DNA of 39,677 bases from UMGS1519 sp963621885 (lineage in GTDB: Bacteria; Actinomycetota; Coriobacteriia; Coriobacteriales; Eggerthellaceae): the NCBI GenBank assembly GCA_963621885.1, contig CAVFFT010000044.1:1-39677 (forward strand). The letters run 5' to 3'. The position numbers were made by a program, and so were the translations under genes. Each line of letters opens with the position of its first letter. The stretch's first letter is position 1. Of this stretch, positions 15,593 to 23,263 are shown in pieces. The notes under the pieces were generated by a model, which was given only the letters and a program-made list of their open reading frames with translations, was not told the origin of the DNA and made no database searches.

Positions 15593-16081
15593 ATGGCACG
15601 GGGGAAGGACAAGGACGTAGTCAATCGCGACATCGCGCGCAACAGGCGGGCGTATCACGATTACGAGATTCTCGAGCGCTTTGAAGCGGGCATCGAATTG
15701 ACGGGAACCGAAGTCAAGTCCCTGCGCGAAGGCAATTGCCAGCTTGCCGATTCGTTCGTCTTTATCCGCAATGGGCAGACCTGGCTGAACAACATGCACA
15801 TCTCGCCCTACGCCGACGGAAGCTATAACAATGTCGACCCCGACCGGAAGCGGCGTCTCCTGCTGCATCGCAAGCAGATTCGCGTTCTTGCGCAGAAAGT
15901 GGCGGAAAAAGGCTATGCGATTGTGCCTTTGCGCCTTTATTTTTCGCCGCGGGGCTTAGCGAAAGTGGAAATCGCGCTCGCACGCGGTAAGAAACTGTAT
16001 GACAAACGTCAAGCCATGGCTCAGCGCGATGCGAAGCGTCAGATTGAGCGTGCGCTGAAAGAGCGTAATCGCTACGCGTAG
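15593..16081 (+). CDS. smpB: SsrA-binding protein SmpB
   Basis: A 162-residue partner of tmRNA in rescue of stalled ribosomes. It shows the conserved opening VVNRDIARNRRAYHDYEI, the core GIELTGTEVKSLREG, and the Arg/Lys-rich C-terminal tail (DAKRQIERALKERNRYA) that enters the mRNA channel. AAGGGGAAGGG lies about 11 nt before the ATG. I looked for an ssrA gene in the 170 bp downstream and found none. Confidence 0.97.
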   Translation: MARGKDKDVVNRDIARNRRAYHDYEILERFEAGIELTGTEVKSLREGNCQLADSFVFIRNGQTWLNNMHISPYADGSYNNVDPDRKRRLLLHRKQIRVLAQKVAEKGYAIVPLRLYFSPRGLAKVEIALARGKKLYDKRQAMAQRDAKRQIERALKERNRYA

Positions 16082-16252
16082 ACCGAGCGTGCGCAGCTGT
16101 GTCCGATAAGGATGCGTGCTGTGTTCGGCGCTGCCGCGACCGGCAAGGATGCGCGGCGTCCGAAATGATGTGCCGCCGCGTTCGACGAGGATGCACCGGC
16201 ACGTTTGGCAAGGGCGCGCTGGCTGAGGTGAGGGAAGAGGAAGGATCACGTG

Positions 16253-16870
16253 ATGAGCGAGCGAAACGAAGATGTCTTGAAAATGATTGAGCAGCTCAAA
16301 GCGCGTTTGGATGATCTTGAAAACGATGTGCGCAACTTCGAGGGCGACCTGCCCGATATGGCGAAGCGCATCGACCATCTCGATGACAAGGTCTATCTTC
16401 TCGAACTCGAGATCGAGTCGCGCGGCAAGACCGCCCAGGGTGAGGCGGGCACTGCCAATGCGGCGACAGCGCGAGCAGGCCAGAATGGCGCAGCTCAAGG
16501 TGTTCCATCGAGCGCCGCAGCTGATGAAGGTGCGAATGCCGCTTCCGCGCAGGCAGAGGCACCGAATGCCGATCAGTCCGCACAGCCGGCAGCCGCGACG
16601 GCGGATGCGTCTGCGTCGTCTTCCACCGCAAGCGCGAATGGCGCGAATGCCGCTGCGGCGAATACGGCGTCAGGGGATGATGAGGATGATGAAGAGGAGA
16701 CGATGCACATTCTCACTCCCGAGGCGAAGGCGAAGATTGGCGAGACCGTCGGTGATCTGGCCGAGATTGGCAAGAGCGGCATGGAGACGCTTGCCGATCT
16801 GAACGAGGCGCTTGGCGACATCGCCGCGCCCTTCAAGTCGCTCAAGAAGTTTGGTCGCCGCCGCTTCTAG
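16253..16870 (+). CDS. Uncharacterised coiled-coil protein with Ala-rich linker
   Basis: A protein of about 205 residues that I do not recognise. Residues 1-55 have the heptad pattern of a coiled coil (MIEQLKARLDDLENDVRNF, then KRIDHLDDKVYLLELEIES). Residues about 60-140 are a low-complexity linker of Ala, Asn, Ser and Gln, ending in an acidic run. The last 55 residues are ordered and amphipathic (ILTPEAKAKIGETVGDLAE) and finish with the basic KKFGRRRF. There is no signal peptide or membrane segment. AGGAAGG about 8 nt before ATG 16253 supports the start; GTG 16250 is adjacent. It follows smpB and ends at a terminator. A scaffold or nucleoid-type role is possible but not shown. Confidence 0.75.
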   Translation: MSERNEDVLKMIEQLKARLDDLENDVRNFEGDLPDMAKRIDHLDDKVYLLELEIESRGKTAQGEAGTANAATARAGQNGAAQGVPSSAAADEGANAASAQAEAPNADQSAQPAAATADASASSSTASANGANAAAANTASGDDEDDEEETMHILTPEAKAKIGETVGDLAEIGKSGMETLADLNEALGDIAAPFKSLKKFGRRRF

Positions 16871-16894
16871 AATGGCATTTACATAGGAGGTGGA

Positions 16895-16946
16895 AAGGCC
16901 GCCGTGCGTGCAGCTCAGGAAAGGGCTGCGTGCGGCGGCCTTCTTA
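16895..16946 (+). terminator. Terminator after the coiled-coil gene
   Basis: AAGGCCGCCG (16895-16904) pairs with CGGCGGCCTT (16933-16942), with an inner GCAGC/GCTGC stem, followed by CTTACT. The T-run is short. It ends the long plus-strand run. Bases 16947-17111 hold nothing I can support. Confidence 0.7.
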
Positions 16947-17111
16947 CTGCGTTGTGGCACCTGCGAATCAAATCGGCCGCATGTGGTTACCTTCTTGCTG
17001 GGATGGGAAATGCGTCCGTGCGGTGGTTGTTCTCGCGCGTCGCTAAATTAATGCGCGTAGGAAGCGCCTTGTCGATAGCGCGGCGCGTCTGTGGTCGTGA
17101 GTAACCCGCAA

Positions 17112-17145
17112 ACAAAAATGCGCGGGGAGAAAGCTTCCTCGCGCA
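17112..17145 (-). terminator. Terminator of rpmB
   Basis: On the minus strand a stem of about 10 bp (TGCGCGAGGA with TCCCCGCGCA, one mismatch) is followed by TTTTTGTTT. It lies 69 bp past the rpmB stop. Confidence 0.75.
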
Positions 17146-17213
17146 CAAGAAGAATGCCGCCCGCTCGGACGGCATTCCAAATTTCCTATTCGGCTTTAAC
17201 CGTAAGGCGCGTG

Positions 17214-17402
17214 TTATGCGCGCTCCACCTTGCCGGCCTTCATGCACTTCGTGCAGATGTTGGCGCGACGGACGTGGCCGTTCTCGCGAATCTTCACCTT
17301 CTGGATGTTCGGACGGAACATACGATTGGAAACGCGGTGGGAATGGCTGACGCTTCGGCCCGCAACCGGTTTCTTGCCGCACACTTCGCAGATCTGAGAC
17401 AT
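17214..17402 (-). CDS. rpmB: 50S ribosomal protein L28
   Basis: A 62-residue L28. It starts MSQICEVCGKKPVAGRSVSHSH and has a second Cys pair, CTKC (with CEVC), forming the zinc-binding type. A GGAGAG site 8 nt before the ATG and a promoter at 17468-17497 support it. It is divergent from asp23-fakA-recG, an arrangement seen in many Gram-positive genomes. Confidence 0.97.
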   Translation of the reverse strand: MSQICEVCGKKPVAGRSVSHSHRVSNRMFRPNIQKVKIRENGHVRRANICTKCMKAGKVERA

Positions 17403-17467
17403 ATTGCACTCTCCAATTTTACCTATTCAAACGAGCCGTCTAGCCCATTCCTTCTTCAAGCCCAAGC

Positions 17468-17497
17468 ACTATAGCACATGCCACGCACCGTTTCCAA
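17468..17497 (-). promoter_or_regulatory. Candidate rpmB promoter
   Basis: On the minus strand TTGGAA (17497-17492) and TATAGT (17473-17468) are 18 bp apart, 66 bp before the rpmB ATG. On the plus strand TATACT (17632-17637) may serve asp23, with no good -35. Confidence 0.5.
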
Positions 17498-17687
17498 CAT
17501 GAATGTCGCGAAAAGGCTCTTCGCGCGCATGCACCATGTTTTCTCCATGCGAATGGGCCATTACCCGCTACCATAAACATGCAGATTGGCTGTAATGGCG
17601 GCAAGCAAGCACTCTTGTCGTGCCGGTCGATTATACTCAATCTTTGCAGTAGGACCGAAGCTTGTTCGCTCTGACGGAAGGAATGCC

Positions 17688-18032
17688 ATGTCGCAACAGA
17701 TTCCCGGCGAATTGCATATTTCTAACGGCGTGCTGGCGGACCTCGCTGGTTCGGCCGCACTCGAGTGCTATGGCGTTGTGGGCGTGTGCGCCCCTTCCGC
17801 CATGGATGGCTTTGCCACTTTGCTTCCCACCTCGCGTCTGCGCCGCGGCGTTGTCGTGCGGCAGGGCGAAGCGGGTGTGCGGGTGAGCCTGTACATCATC
17901 GTCGAGCACGGCACGAATATCAGCGCGGTGAGCAAGAACCTCGTTGATCAGGTGACTTTTGTGCTCAATGATTACGCGTCAGTCAAGGTGGAAGCCGTCG
18001 AAGTCAAGGTTGAAGGTGTGCGTGTGCGCTAA
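17688..18032 (+). CDS. Asp23/Gls24 family protein
   Basis: A 114-residue Asp23/Gls24 (DUF322) protein. The hallmark is ISNGVLADLAGSAALECYGVVGV near the start, then the VSLYIIVEHGTNISAVSKNL strand-helix and the C-terminal VKVEAVEVKVEGV repeat of alternating Val. ATG 17688 has GGAAGGA 6 nt upstream; the frame is open 34 codons earlier without a better site. Family members act in envelope stress or with the fatty acid kinase made by the next gene. It is 36 bp upstream of fakA, the usual order. Confidence 0.92.
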   Translation: MSQQIPGELHISNGVLADLAGSAALECYGVVGVCAPSAMDGFATLLPTSRLRRGVVVRQGEAGVRVSLYIIVEHGTNISAVSKNLVDQVTFVLNDYASVKVEAVEVKVEGVRVR

Positions 18033-18068
18033 GCGCATGCGCTTGTCGTTAACAGGAGCCATTGCCTC

Positions 18069-19691
18069 ATGTCATATCATTCTCCTGAGATAGTCAAAGC
18101 CATTGCGTCCGCAAGCCAGGTGCTTACGGCGCGCAAGGACGAAGTCAATCGTCTGAATGTGTTCCCCGTGCCGGATGGCGATACGGGTACGAACATGTCC
18201 CTCACCATTGAGACCGTGGTCGAGAACCTCTCGAAGCTGTCTCCCGGGGCGACGTCCGCTCAGATTCGCCGTGCCATCACGCAAGGCGCTCTTATGGGTG
18301 CTCGCGGCAACTCCGGCGTTATCACCTCCCAGATCCTTCGCGGTTTCTGCGAGGGTTTTGGCGATGCGACCTCGCTCAATACCGAGTCGCTTGACGTCTC
18401 CTTCGCTCGCGCCGAAGAGGTCGCCTTCCAGGCGGTCCGCAAGGCGGTCGAGGGCACGATCCTTACGGTGCTGCGTGACAGTGCCCGTGCGGCCCACGAG
18501 GCGGCGCAGTCCGGCCTGACCACCGACGAGGCCCTGAAGAGCATCGTCGCCGAGGCCTACGCGTCGGTGAATCGCACGCCCGAGCTTCTTCCGGTGCTGA
18601 AGGAGAACAACGTCGTCGACTCCGGCGGCTTTGGTCTCGCCATCTTCATCGATGCTTTCGCGAGCGCCCTCATGGGTCTCGAGAATCCCCTGGCGGGCGA
18701 CTTGAGCTTTCTGCAGGGAGCCCCCAAGGTTGAAATCGAGAACATTCAGGACTGGGAGGGAAGCGAATACCGCTACTGCAACGAGTTCCTGGTCGATTCT
18801 GAGACGCTCGACAAGGATGACGCGCTGCGCTTCCTGTCGACCATGGGCGACTGCGAACTGTGCGTGGGCGAAGCGCCCCGTTTCAAGGTGCACGTTCATT
18901 CGAACACCCCGAACCTGGTTCTTGCGTACTTCCTTGAGCGCGGCCAGATCTTCGAGGTGCACATTCACAACATGGACCTCCAGAGCATCGAGCGCGCGCA
19001 GGGTCTTGAGCGTGAGCGCGAAGCGACTCACAAGCCCCTCGGCGTGGTCGCGGTCGCAGCCGGCGAAGGCAATGCGGCGATTCTGAAGAGCCTCGGTGTC
19101 GATGTGGTGGTTTCCGGCGGTCAGACGATGAACCCGTCGACCAAGGACCTGGTTGATGCCGTCAAGAACGCGAATGCGGATGCCGTCATCATCCTGCCGA
19201 ACAACAAGAACATCATCATGGCTGCTCAGAGCTGCAAGGATGTTTCCGACATTCCTTGCGACGTGCTTCCCACCAAGAGCGTGCCGGAAGGCCTTTCCGC
19301 GCTTTTGGGCTACAACCCCGAGGGAACGCTCGAGGACAACATAGAGGCAATGGCAGGTGCCTGCGAAGACGTGCGTACCGGTGAAGTGACCGAGGCGATC
19401 AAGGACGCGAAGGACGCGCACGGCAACAGCATCAAGGCGGGCGACACCATCGGCATCGTCGACGATTCCATCGAGGCCATTGGCTCGAGCGTGGAGGATG
19501 TGACGATGGACATTCTCGCGAAGATGGAAGTCGAAGACGCTGACGACCTCATGCTTCTGGCGGGCGAGGATATGGATGACGAGCGTTTCGAGGCGCTTGT
19601 TGACCGCATCCAGGACGAATACCCCGAGCTTGAGATTGATGCGCAGCGCGGTGACCAGCCGCTTTATCCCATCGTTCTTTCCGTCGAATAA
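18069..19691 (+). CDS. fakA: DAK2-domain fatty acid kinase subunit (FakA/YloV family)
   Basis: A 540-residue FakA-type protein. The N-terminal DAK2 (DhaL-like) ATP-binding domain is about residues 8-200, with the Mg-binding NVFPVPDGDTGTNM and GARGNSGVITSQIL. A middle domain (about 230-320, FLVDSETLDKDDALRFLSTMGDCEL and KVHVHSNTP) and a C-terminal DegV-like part with VVSGGQTMNPSTKDLVDAV follow. FakA phosphorylates fatty acids held by a FakB (DegV) partner so they can enter phospholipids. No fakB is in the window. AGGAG 9 nt before the ATG supports the start. recG follows 6 bp after the stop. Confidence 0.93.
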   Translation: MSYHSPEIVKAIASASQVLTARKDEVNRLNVFPVPDGDTGTNMSLTIETVVENLSKLSPGATSAQIRRAITQGALMGARGNSGVITSQILRGFCEGFGDATSLNTESLDVSFARAEEVAFQAVRKAVEGTILTVLRDSARAAHEAAQSGLTTDEALKSIVAEAYASVNRTPELLPVLKENNVVDSGGFGLAIFIDAFASALMGLENPLAGDLSFLQGAPKVEIENIQDWEGSEYRYCNEFLVDSETLDKDDALRFLSTMGDCELCVGEAPRFKVHVHSNTPNLVLAYFLERGQIFEVHIHNMDLQSIERAQGLEREREATHKPLGVVAVAAGEGNAAILKSLGVDVVVSGGQTMNPSTKDLVDAVKNANADAVIILPNNKNIIMAAQSCKDVSDIPCDVLPTKSVPEGLSALLGYNPEGTLEDNIEAMAGACEDVRTGEVTEAIKDAKDAHGNSIKAGDTIGIVDDSIEAIGSSVEDVTMDILAKMEVEDADDLMLLAGEDMDDERFEALVDRIQDEYPELEIDAQRGDQPLYPIVLSVE

Positions 19692-19697
19692 ACCGTT

Positions 19698-21881
19698 GTG
19701 CGCGACAGGCTTGAAGCGACACTCACCTTGGAGCGACCAGCCTCCTCTGTGAAATTCGTAAGCCCGTCGCGCGAACGTATTCTTTCGTCATGGGGCGTGG
19801 AAACGGTCCGCGACATTCTTGAGCTTTATCCTTTCCGCTATATCGACCTTTCCCTGACGGCGACGGTTGCCAAAGCCACGCCGGGGGTGAATTGCACCAT
19901 CGCGGGAAGCATCTATCGCATTGAATCGAAGCGCACGCGCAGGCGGAGCCTTTCGCTGACCGAAATCACCGTTGTCGACGAGACCGGCACGCTGATGGTG
20001 TCGTGTTTCAATCAGCCCTGGCTGACGCGGCAGTATTCCGAAGGTGACCGCGTGGCGGTGGCGGGCAAGCTGGAGTTCAACTACGGCTTCAAGCGCATGA
20101 CGAATCCCCATATCGAAAAGCTGGAGGCTGACGAGGCGGCCCAAGGGCGCGTCATTCCGGTCTACCATGCCGCGGCGAAGCTCAAGACGGGCCAGGTCGC
20201 GGCGATTGTGCGTGAAGCGCTGAATTATGTGCGCGGCTGCGAGGATCCGCTTCCGCTTGAATTGCGTCGCAAGTATCGCCTGATGAGCCGTGGGTCGGCG
20301 CTTCAGTGCATCCACGAGCCTCAAAACATGGCGCGGGTGCATGCGGCACGCCGCCGCCTCGCCTACGAGGAGCTGCTTCTTCTTGAATTGCAACTCAAGA
20401 TGCGCTCGCTCAAACGGAGCCTGCAACATGAGCCCGCATCTCATATCATTGGCGGTCTTTACGTTGCGGCGGTCGAGGCGGCGCTTCCGTTCTCGCTGAC
20501 AGACGAGCAGCGGCAGGCGCGCGATGAGCTGTTTCGGGAAATGGCCGCCACGCGGCCGGCGAACCATCTGCTTTTGGGCGATGTCGGCACGGGAAAGACG
20601 GCCGTGGCCCTCTTTGGCTTGGCGGCGGTGGCGGATACTGGCATGCAGGCGATGATGATGGCGCCGACCGAGGTGCTGGCGCAGCAATATGCGCAAAGCC
20701 TCGGCTCGATTCTCGATACGGTGGGCATTTCCTGGGGGCTGCTGACCGGATCGACGCCGGCGGAAGAACGCGCGCGCATCGTCAAGGATGCGGCGGCGGG
20801 CGAGCTTGTCGTCCTTTTCGGGACGCATGCGCTGCTCGAGCCGGATGTCGTCATGCCGCGCCTGTCTTTTGTCGTGATTGACGAGCAGCAGCGCTTTGGC
20901 GTCGCGCAGCGTGAGGCGCTCGTGGCGAAGGGCGATTGCCCCGATATCCTGAGCCTTACCGCCACGCCCATTCCCCGCAGTCTCGCACTTGCCGTTTACG
21001 GCGACATGACGCTTTCCTATCTGCGGCAACGCCCGCGCAATGCGGCGGGGGTGCGCACGCGCGTCTTCGATCGCGATGCCGCTTTCGAAGCCTACGGAAT
21101 CGCCGTTGAGGCGCTCAAGAAGGGCGACCAGGTCTTTGTCGTCTGTCCGCTCGTGGGTGCCGCGCCCGCGCAAAGCGACGAGGGCGAAGCGGCTGGAGGA
21201 CCCTACGCCCGCGAGAACGACGACGAGCATCTTGCCTTTGAGGCGGTGGCTATCGAATCGGATGCCGATTTCGAGGCGTCCGACATTCATGCGGTGGAAA
21301 CGCACACGCGCGCCCTCAAGCGCAACGTGTTCGTGGATTGGCGCGTGGGAGTGCTGCACGGCCAGCTTTCGAGTGAAAAGAAGCGCGAGGTCATGGATGA
21401 TTTTCGCGCGCATCGGATAGATGTCCTTGTCGCGACGACGGTCATCGAGGTGGGTGTCGACGTGCCGAATGCGACCGTGATGGTCATCGAGGATGCCGAC
21501 CGCTTCGGCTTGGCGCAGCTCCATCAGCTCCGCGGACGTGTCGGCCGCGGTGACAAGCCGGGCGAGGTGTGCCTCATATCGGGTTCGCGCGCTCCTCTCG
21601 CCATCAAGCGTCTGACGGCTATGGAGAGCATTCAGGATGGCTTCGAGCTTTCCGAATACGACTTGAGCCTGCGTCGCGAGGGTGACATTCTGGGAAACCG
21701 CCAGCATGGCACCTCGGGCTTGAAGCTTGTGAACATCATGCGTGACCGGGCGATGATCGAGGCCGCGCATGCCGATGCGGGGGAGATGCTTGCGGGCGAT
21801 CCCGAATTGCAGGAGGAATGTCATCAGGCGTTGCGGCGGGAAGTGCGCCGTCTTGATCGCGGGGAAGAGGTCTCACGATGA
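19698..21881 (+). CDS. recG: ATP-dependent DNA helicase RecG
   Basis: A 727-residue RecG, which remodels stalled replication forks and branched DNA. It has an N-terminal wedge/OB domain (about 15-230). Walker A is GDVGTGKTA near residue 294, motif II is DEQQ (usually DEQH) near 395, then SLTATPIPRSLAL, ATTVIEVGVDVPNA and QLHQLRGRVGRGDKPG. The start GTG 19698 is 6 bp after fakA and has no clear ribosome-binding site; TTG 19728 or GTG 19750 are alternatives. An acidic insertion of about 40 residues (roughly 488-535) lies between helicase motifs where RecG is normally short. The stop overlaps rsmD. Confidence 0.95.
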   Translation: MRDRLEATLTLERPASSVKFVSPSRERILSSWGVETVRDILELYPFRYIDLSLTATVAKATPGVNCTIAGSIYRIESKRTRRRSLSLTEITVVDETGTLMVSCFNQPWLTRQYSEGDRVAVAGKLEFNYGFKRMTNPHIEKLEADEAAQGRVIPVYHAAAKLKTGQVAAIVREALNYVRGCEDPLPLELRRKYRLMSRGSALQCIHEPQNMARVHAARRRLAYEELLLLELQLKMRSLKRSLQHEPASHIIGGLYVAAVEAALPFSLTDEQRQARDELFREMAATRPANHLLLGDVGTGKTAVALFGLAAVADTGMQAMMMAPTEVLAQQYAQSLGSILDTVGISWGLLTGSTPAEERARIVKDAAAGELVVLFGTHALLEPDVVMPRLSFVVIDEQQRFGVAQREALVAKGDCPDILSLTATPIPRSLALAVYGDMTLSYLRQRPRNAAGVRTRVFDRDAAFEAYGIAVEALKKGDQVFVVCPLVGAAPAQSDEGEAAGGPYARENDDEHLAFEAVAIESDADFEASDIHAVETHTRALKRNVFVDWRVGVLHGQLSSEKKREVMDDFRAHRIDVLVATTVIEVGVDVPNATVMVIEDADRFGLAQLHQLRGRVGRGDKPGEVCLISGSRAPLAIKRLTAMESIQDGFELSEYDLSLRREGDILGNRQHGTSGLKLVNIMRDRAMIEAAHADAGEMLAGDPELQEECHQALRREVRRLDRGEEVSR

Positions 21882-22450
21882 GAATTATCGCGGGCAAATG
21901 GCGGGGCATGGGCATTCTTCAGCCGCCAGGAACGCAGACGCGTCCGACAACCGATCGCGTGCGCGAGGCGATGTTCAGCGCGCTTGAAAGTAGGCTGGAT
22001 TTCGACGGCATTTGCGTGCTTGACGCCTTTGCCGGCTCGGGCGCCCTGGGGCTTGAGGCCCTTTCGAGAGGTGCCGGTCGCGCCGTCTTTTGCGAGCGGG
22101 ATGGCAAGGCGCTCTCGACCATTCGGCGAAATCTTGCGGCGCTGCCGGGTGCGGAAGCGGCAAGCGAGATTGTCCGCGGGGACGTGCTCAAGCATCCGCC
22201 TGTGCGTGATACCCCGTTTGACCTCGTGCTTCTTGATCCGCCGTATGCCTATCCGGCGCAATCCATCGCGCGTTTTCTTGGCGACCTTGAGGCGGCGGGT
22301 TCGCTTGTGGATGCTCCGTTTGTCTGCTACGAGCATGCGAAAAAGGATTCTTCAGCGGTAAAAGAGGCGTTTTCCCCTATACAATGGCAAAGCTTGGGGG
22401 TTAAATGCTACGGGGATATAGCCTTTGACGTTTTCAGGAGGTTGCGATGA
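21878..22450 (+). CDS. rsmD: 16S rRNA m2G966 methyltransferase RsmD
   Basis: A 190-residue SAM-dependent methyltransferase acting on G966 of 16S rRNA. It opens MRIIAGKWRG, has RPTTDRVREAMF, the SAM loop VLDAFAGSGALGLEALSRGA and the catalytic DPPY in LLDPPYAYP. It overlaps recG upstream and coaD downstream, both as ATGA, so the three are coupled. recG-rsmD-coaD is a common order. Confidence 0.96.
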   Translation: MRIIAGKWRGMGILQPPGTQTRPTTDRVREAMFSALESRLDFDGICVLDAFAGSGALGLEALSRGAGRAVFCERDGKALSTIRRNLAALPGAEAASEIVRGDVLKHPPVRDTPFDLVLLDPPYAYPAQSIARFLGDLEAAGSLVDAPFVCYEHAKKDSSAVKEAFSPIQWQSLGVKCYGDIAFDVFRRLR

Positions 22451-22926
22451 AAAAGGCGCTGGTGCCGGGAACGTTCGATCCGATCACGAACGGCCATCTC
22501 GATGTTATCCGCCGCGCTTCGCATATCTTTGACGAAGTCGTTGTCGCGGTTGCGCTCTCGACGAAGAAGAACACGCTTTTCACGCTTGAGGAGCGCGTGA
22601 AGCTTGTCGAAGAGGCGGTTGAGCCGCTTTCCAATGTTACGGCGGTGGGCTTTGACGGCCTGCTGACCGATTTCGCGCGTGAGCAGAATGCCCATTGCGT
22701 CGTGAAGGGCCTGCGCGCGATCACCGACTTCGAGTACGAATTCCAGATGGCGGCTATGAACTGGCAGCTGCATCGCAGCGTCGAGACCTTCTTCATCATG
22801 AGCCCGCCGGAGTACATGTATCTTTCGAGCTCGATTGTGCGCGAACTCGCGAGCATGAACGGCGATTTCTGCCGTTTTGTGCCGCCGAATGTCGTGCCCG
22901 CGCTCAAGGCGGCTTACGCATCATAG
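22447..22926 (+). CDS. coaD: Phosphopantetheine adenylyltransferase
   Basis: A 159-residue CoaD, which makes dephospho-CoA and PPi from 4'-phosphopantetheine and ATP. The nucleotidylyltransferase motif is VPGTFDPITNGHLD, with VVKGLRAITDFEYE and the C-terminal YLSSSIVRELA motif (ISSSxVRE in others). AGGAGG within the end of rsmD serves as its ribosome-binding site. It makes PPi, the substrate of two other enzymes in this window. Confidence 0.97.
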   Translation: MKKALVPGTFDPITNGHLDVIRRASHIFDEVVVAVALSTKKNTLFTLEERVKLVEEAVEPLSNVTAVGFDGLLTDFAREQNAHCVVKGLRAITDFEYEFQMAAMNWQLHRSVETFFIMSPPEYMYLSSSIVRELASMNGDFCRFVPPNVVPALKAAYAS

Positions 22927-23153
22927 GCAAGATGGGCCGCGCACCTTTGTGTTGCGGCCACATCGCGCGCGTCGTAGTGGCGCGCGCCCTTTACGCCGTG
23001 GGTCTTTCGCAATCCGCGTGGGGGAGATGGATGCCGTCTTTTATACGGACGCGCATGCATCGGAGGCGTCCGAGACGCGCTGGGACGCTTGTCCGCATGT
23101 CGGAAAACCATAGAGAATGGTTTGATTGACCCTAGAAAATCATAAGGATTGTG
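22927..23153. other. Intergenic region after coaD
   Basis: No gene supported. A GCGCGC-rich inverted repeat (about 22964-22988, CGCGCGCGTCG against GGCGCGCG) followed by CCCTTT could end the coaD transcript, but the T-run is poor. The rest is featureless until the promoter of the next gene. Confidence 0.4.
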
Positions 23154-23159
23154 TATACT
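23154..23159 (+). promoter_or_regulatory. -10 box of ene-reductase promoter
   Basis: TATACT lies in an AT-rich patch 105 bp before the GTG start. TTGACC at 23126-23131 is 22 bp away, too far for a normal -35, so an activator may be needed. Confidence 0.4.
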
Positions 23160-23235
23160 TGAACAATGTGCCATGTGGGCGTGCGTTCGCGCGTCGCCGA
23201 CATATTGCAAGGTAGCAAGGGTATTACAGGAGACG

Positions 23236-23247
23236 GGCCTATAGGCC
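23236..23247. promoter_or_regulatory. 12-bp perfect palindrome in the ene-reductase leader
   Basis: GGCCTATAGGCC sits just before the Shine-Dalgarno AAAGGGG and 17 bp before the start codon. It could be an operator. As RNA it could only form a stem with almost no loop, so a DNA site is likelier. Confidence 0.4.
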
Positions 23248-23263
23248 TGGAAAGGGGTTTATC

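Noticed and set aside
16082..16252. ssrA (tmRNA) next to smpB
   Set aside because: No tRNA-like ends or tag-encoding segment are visible in the 170 bp downstream.
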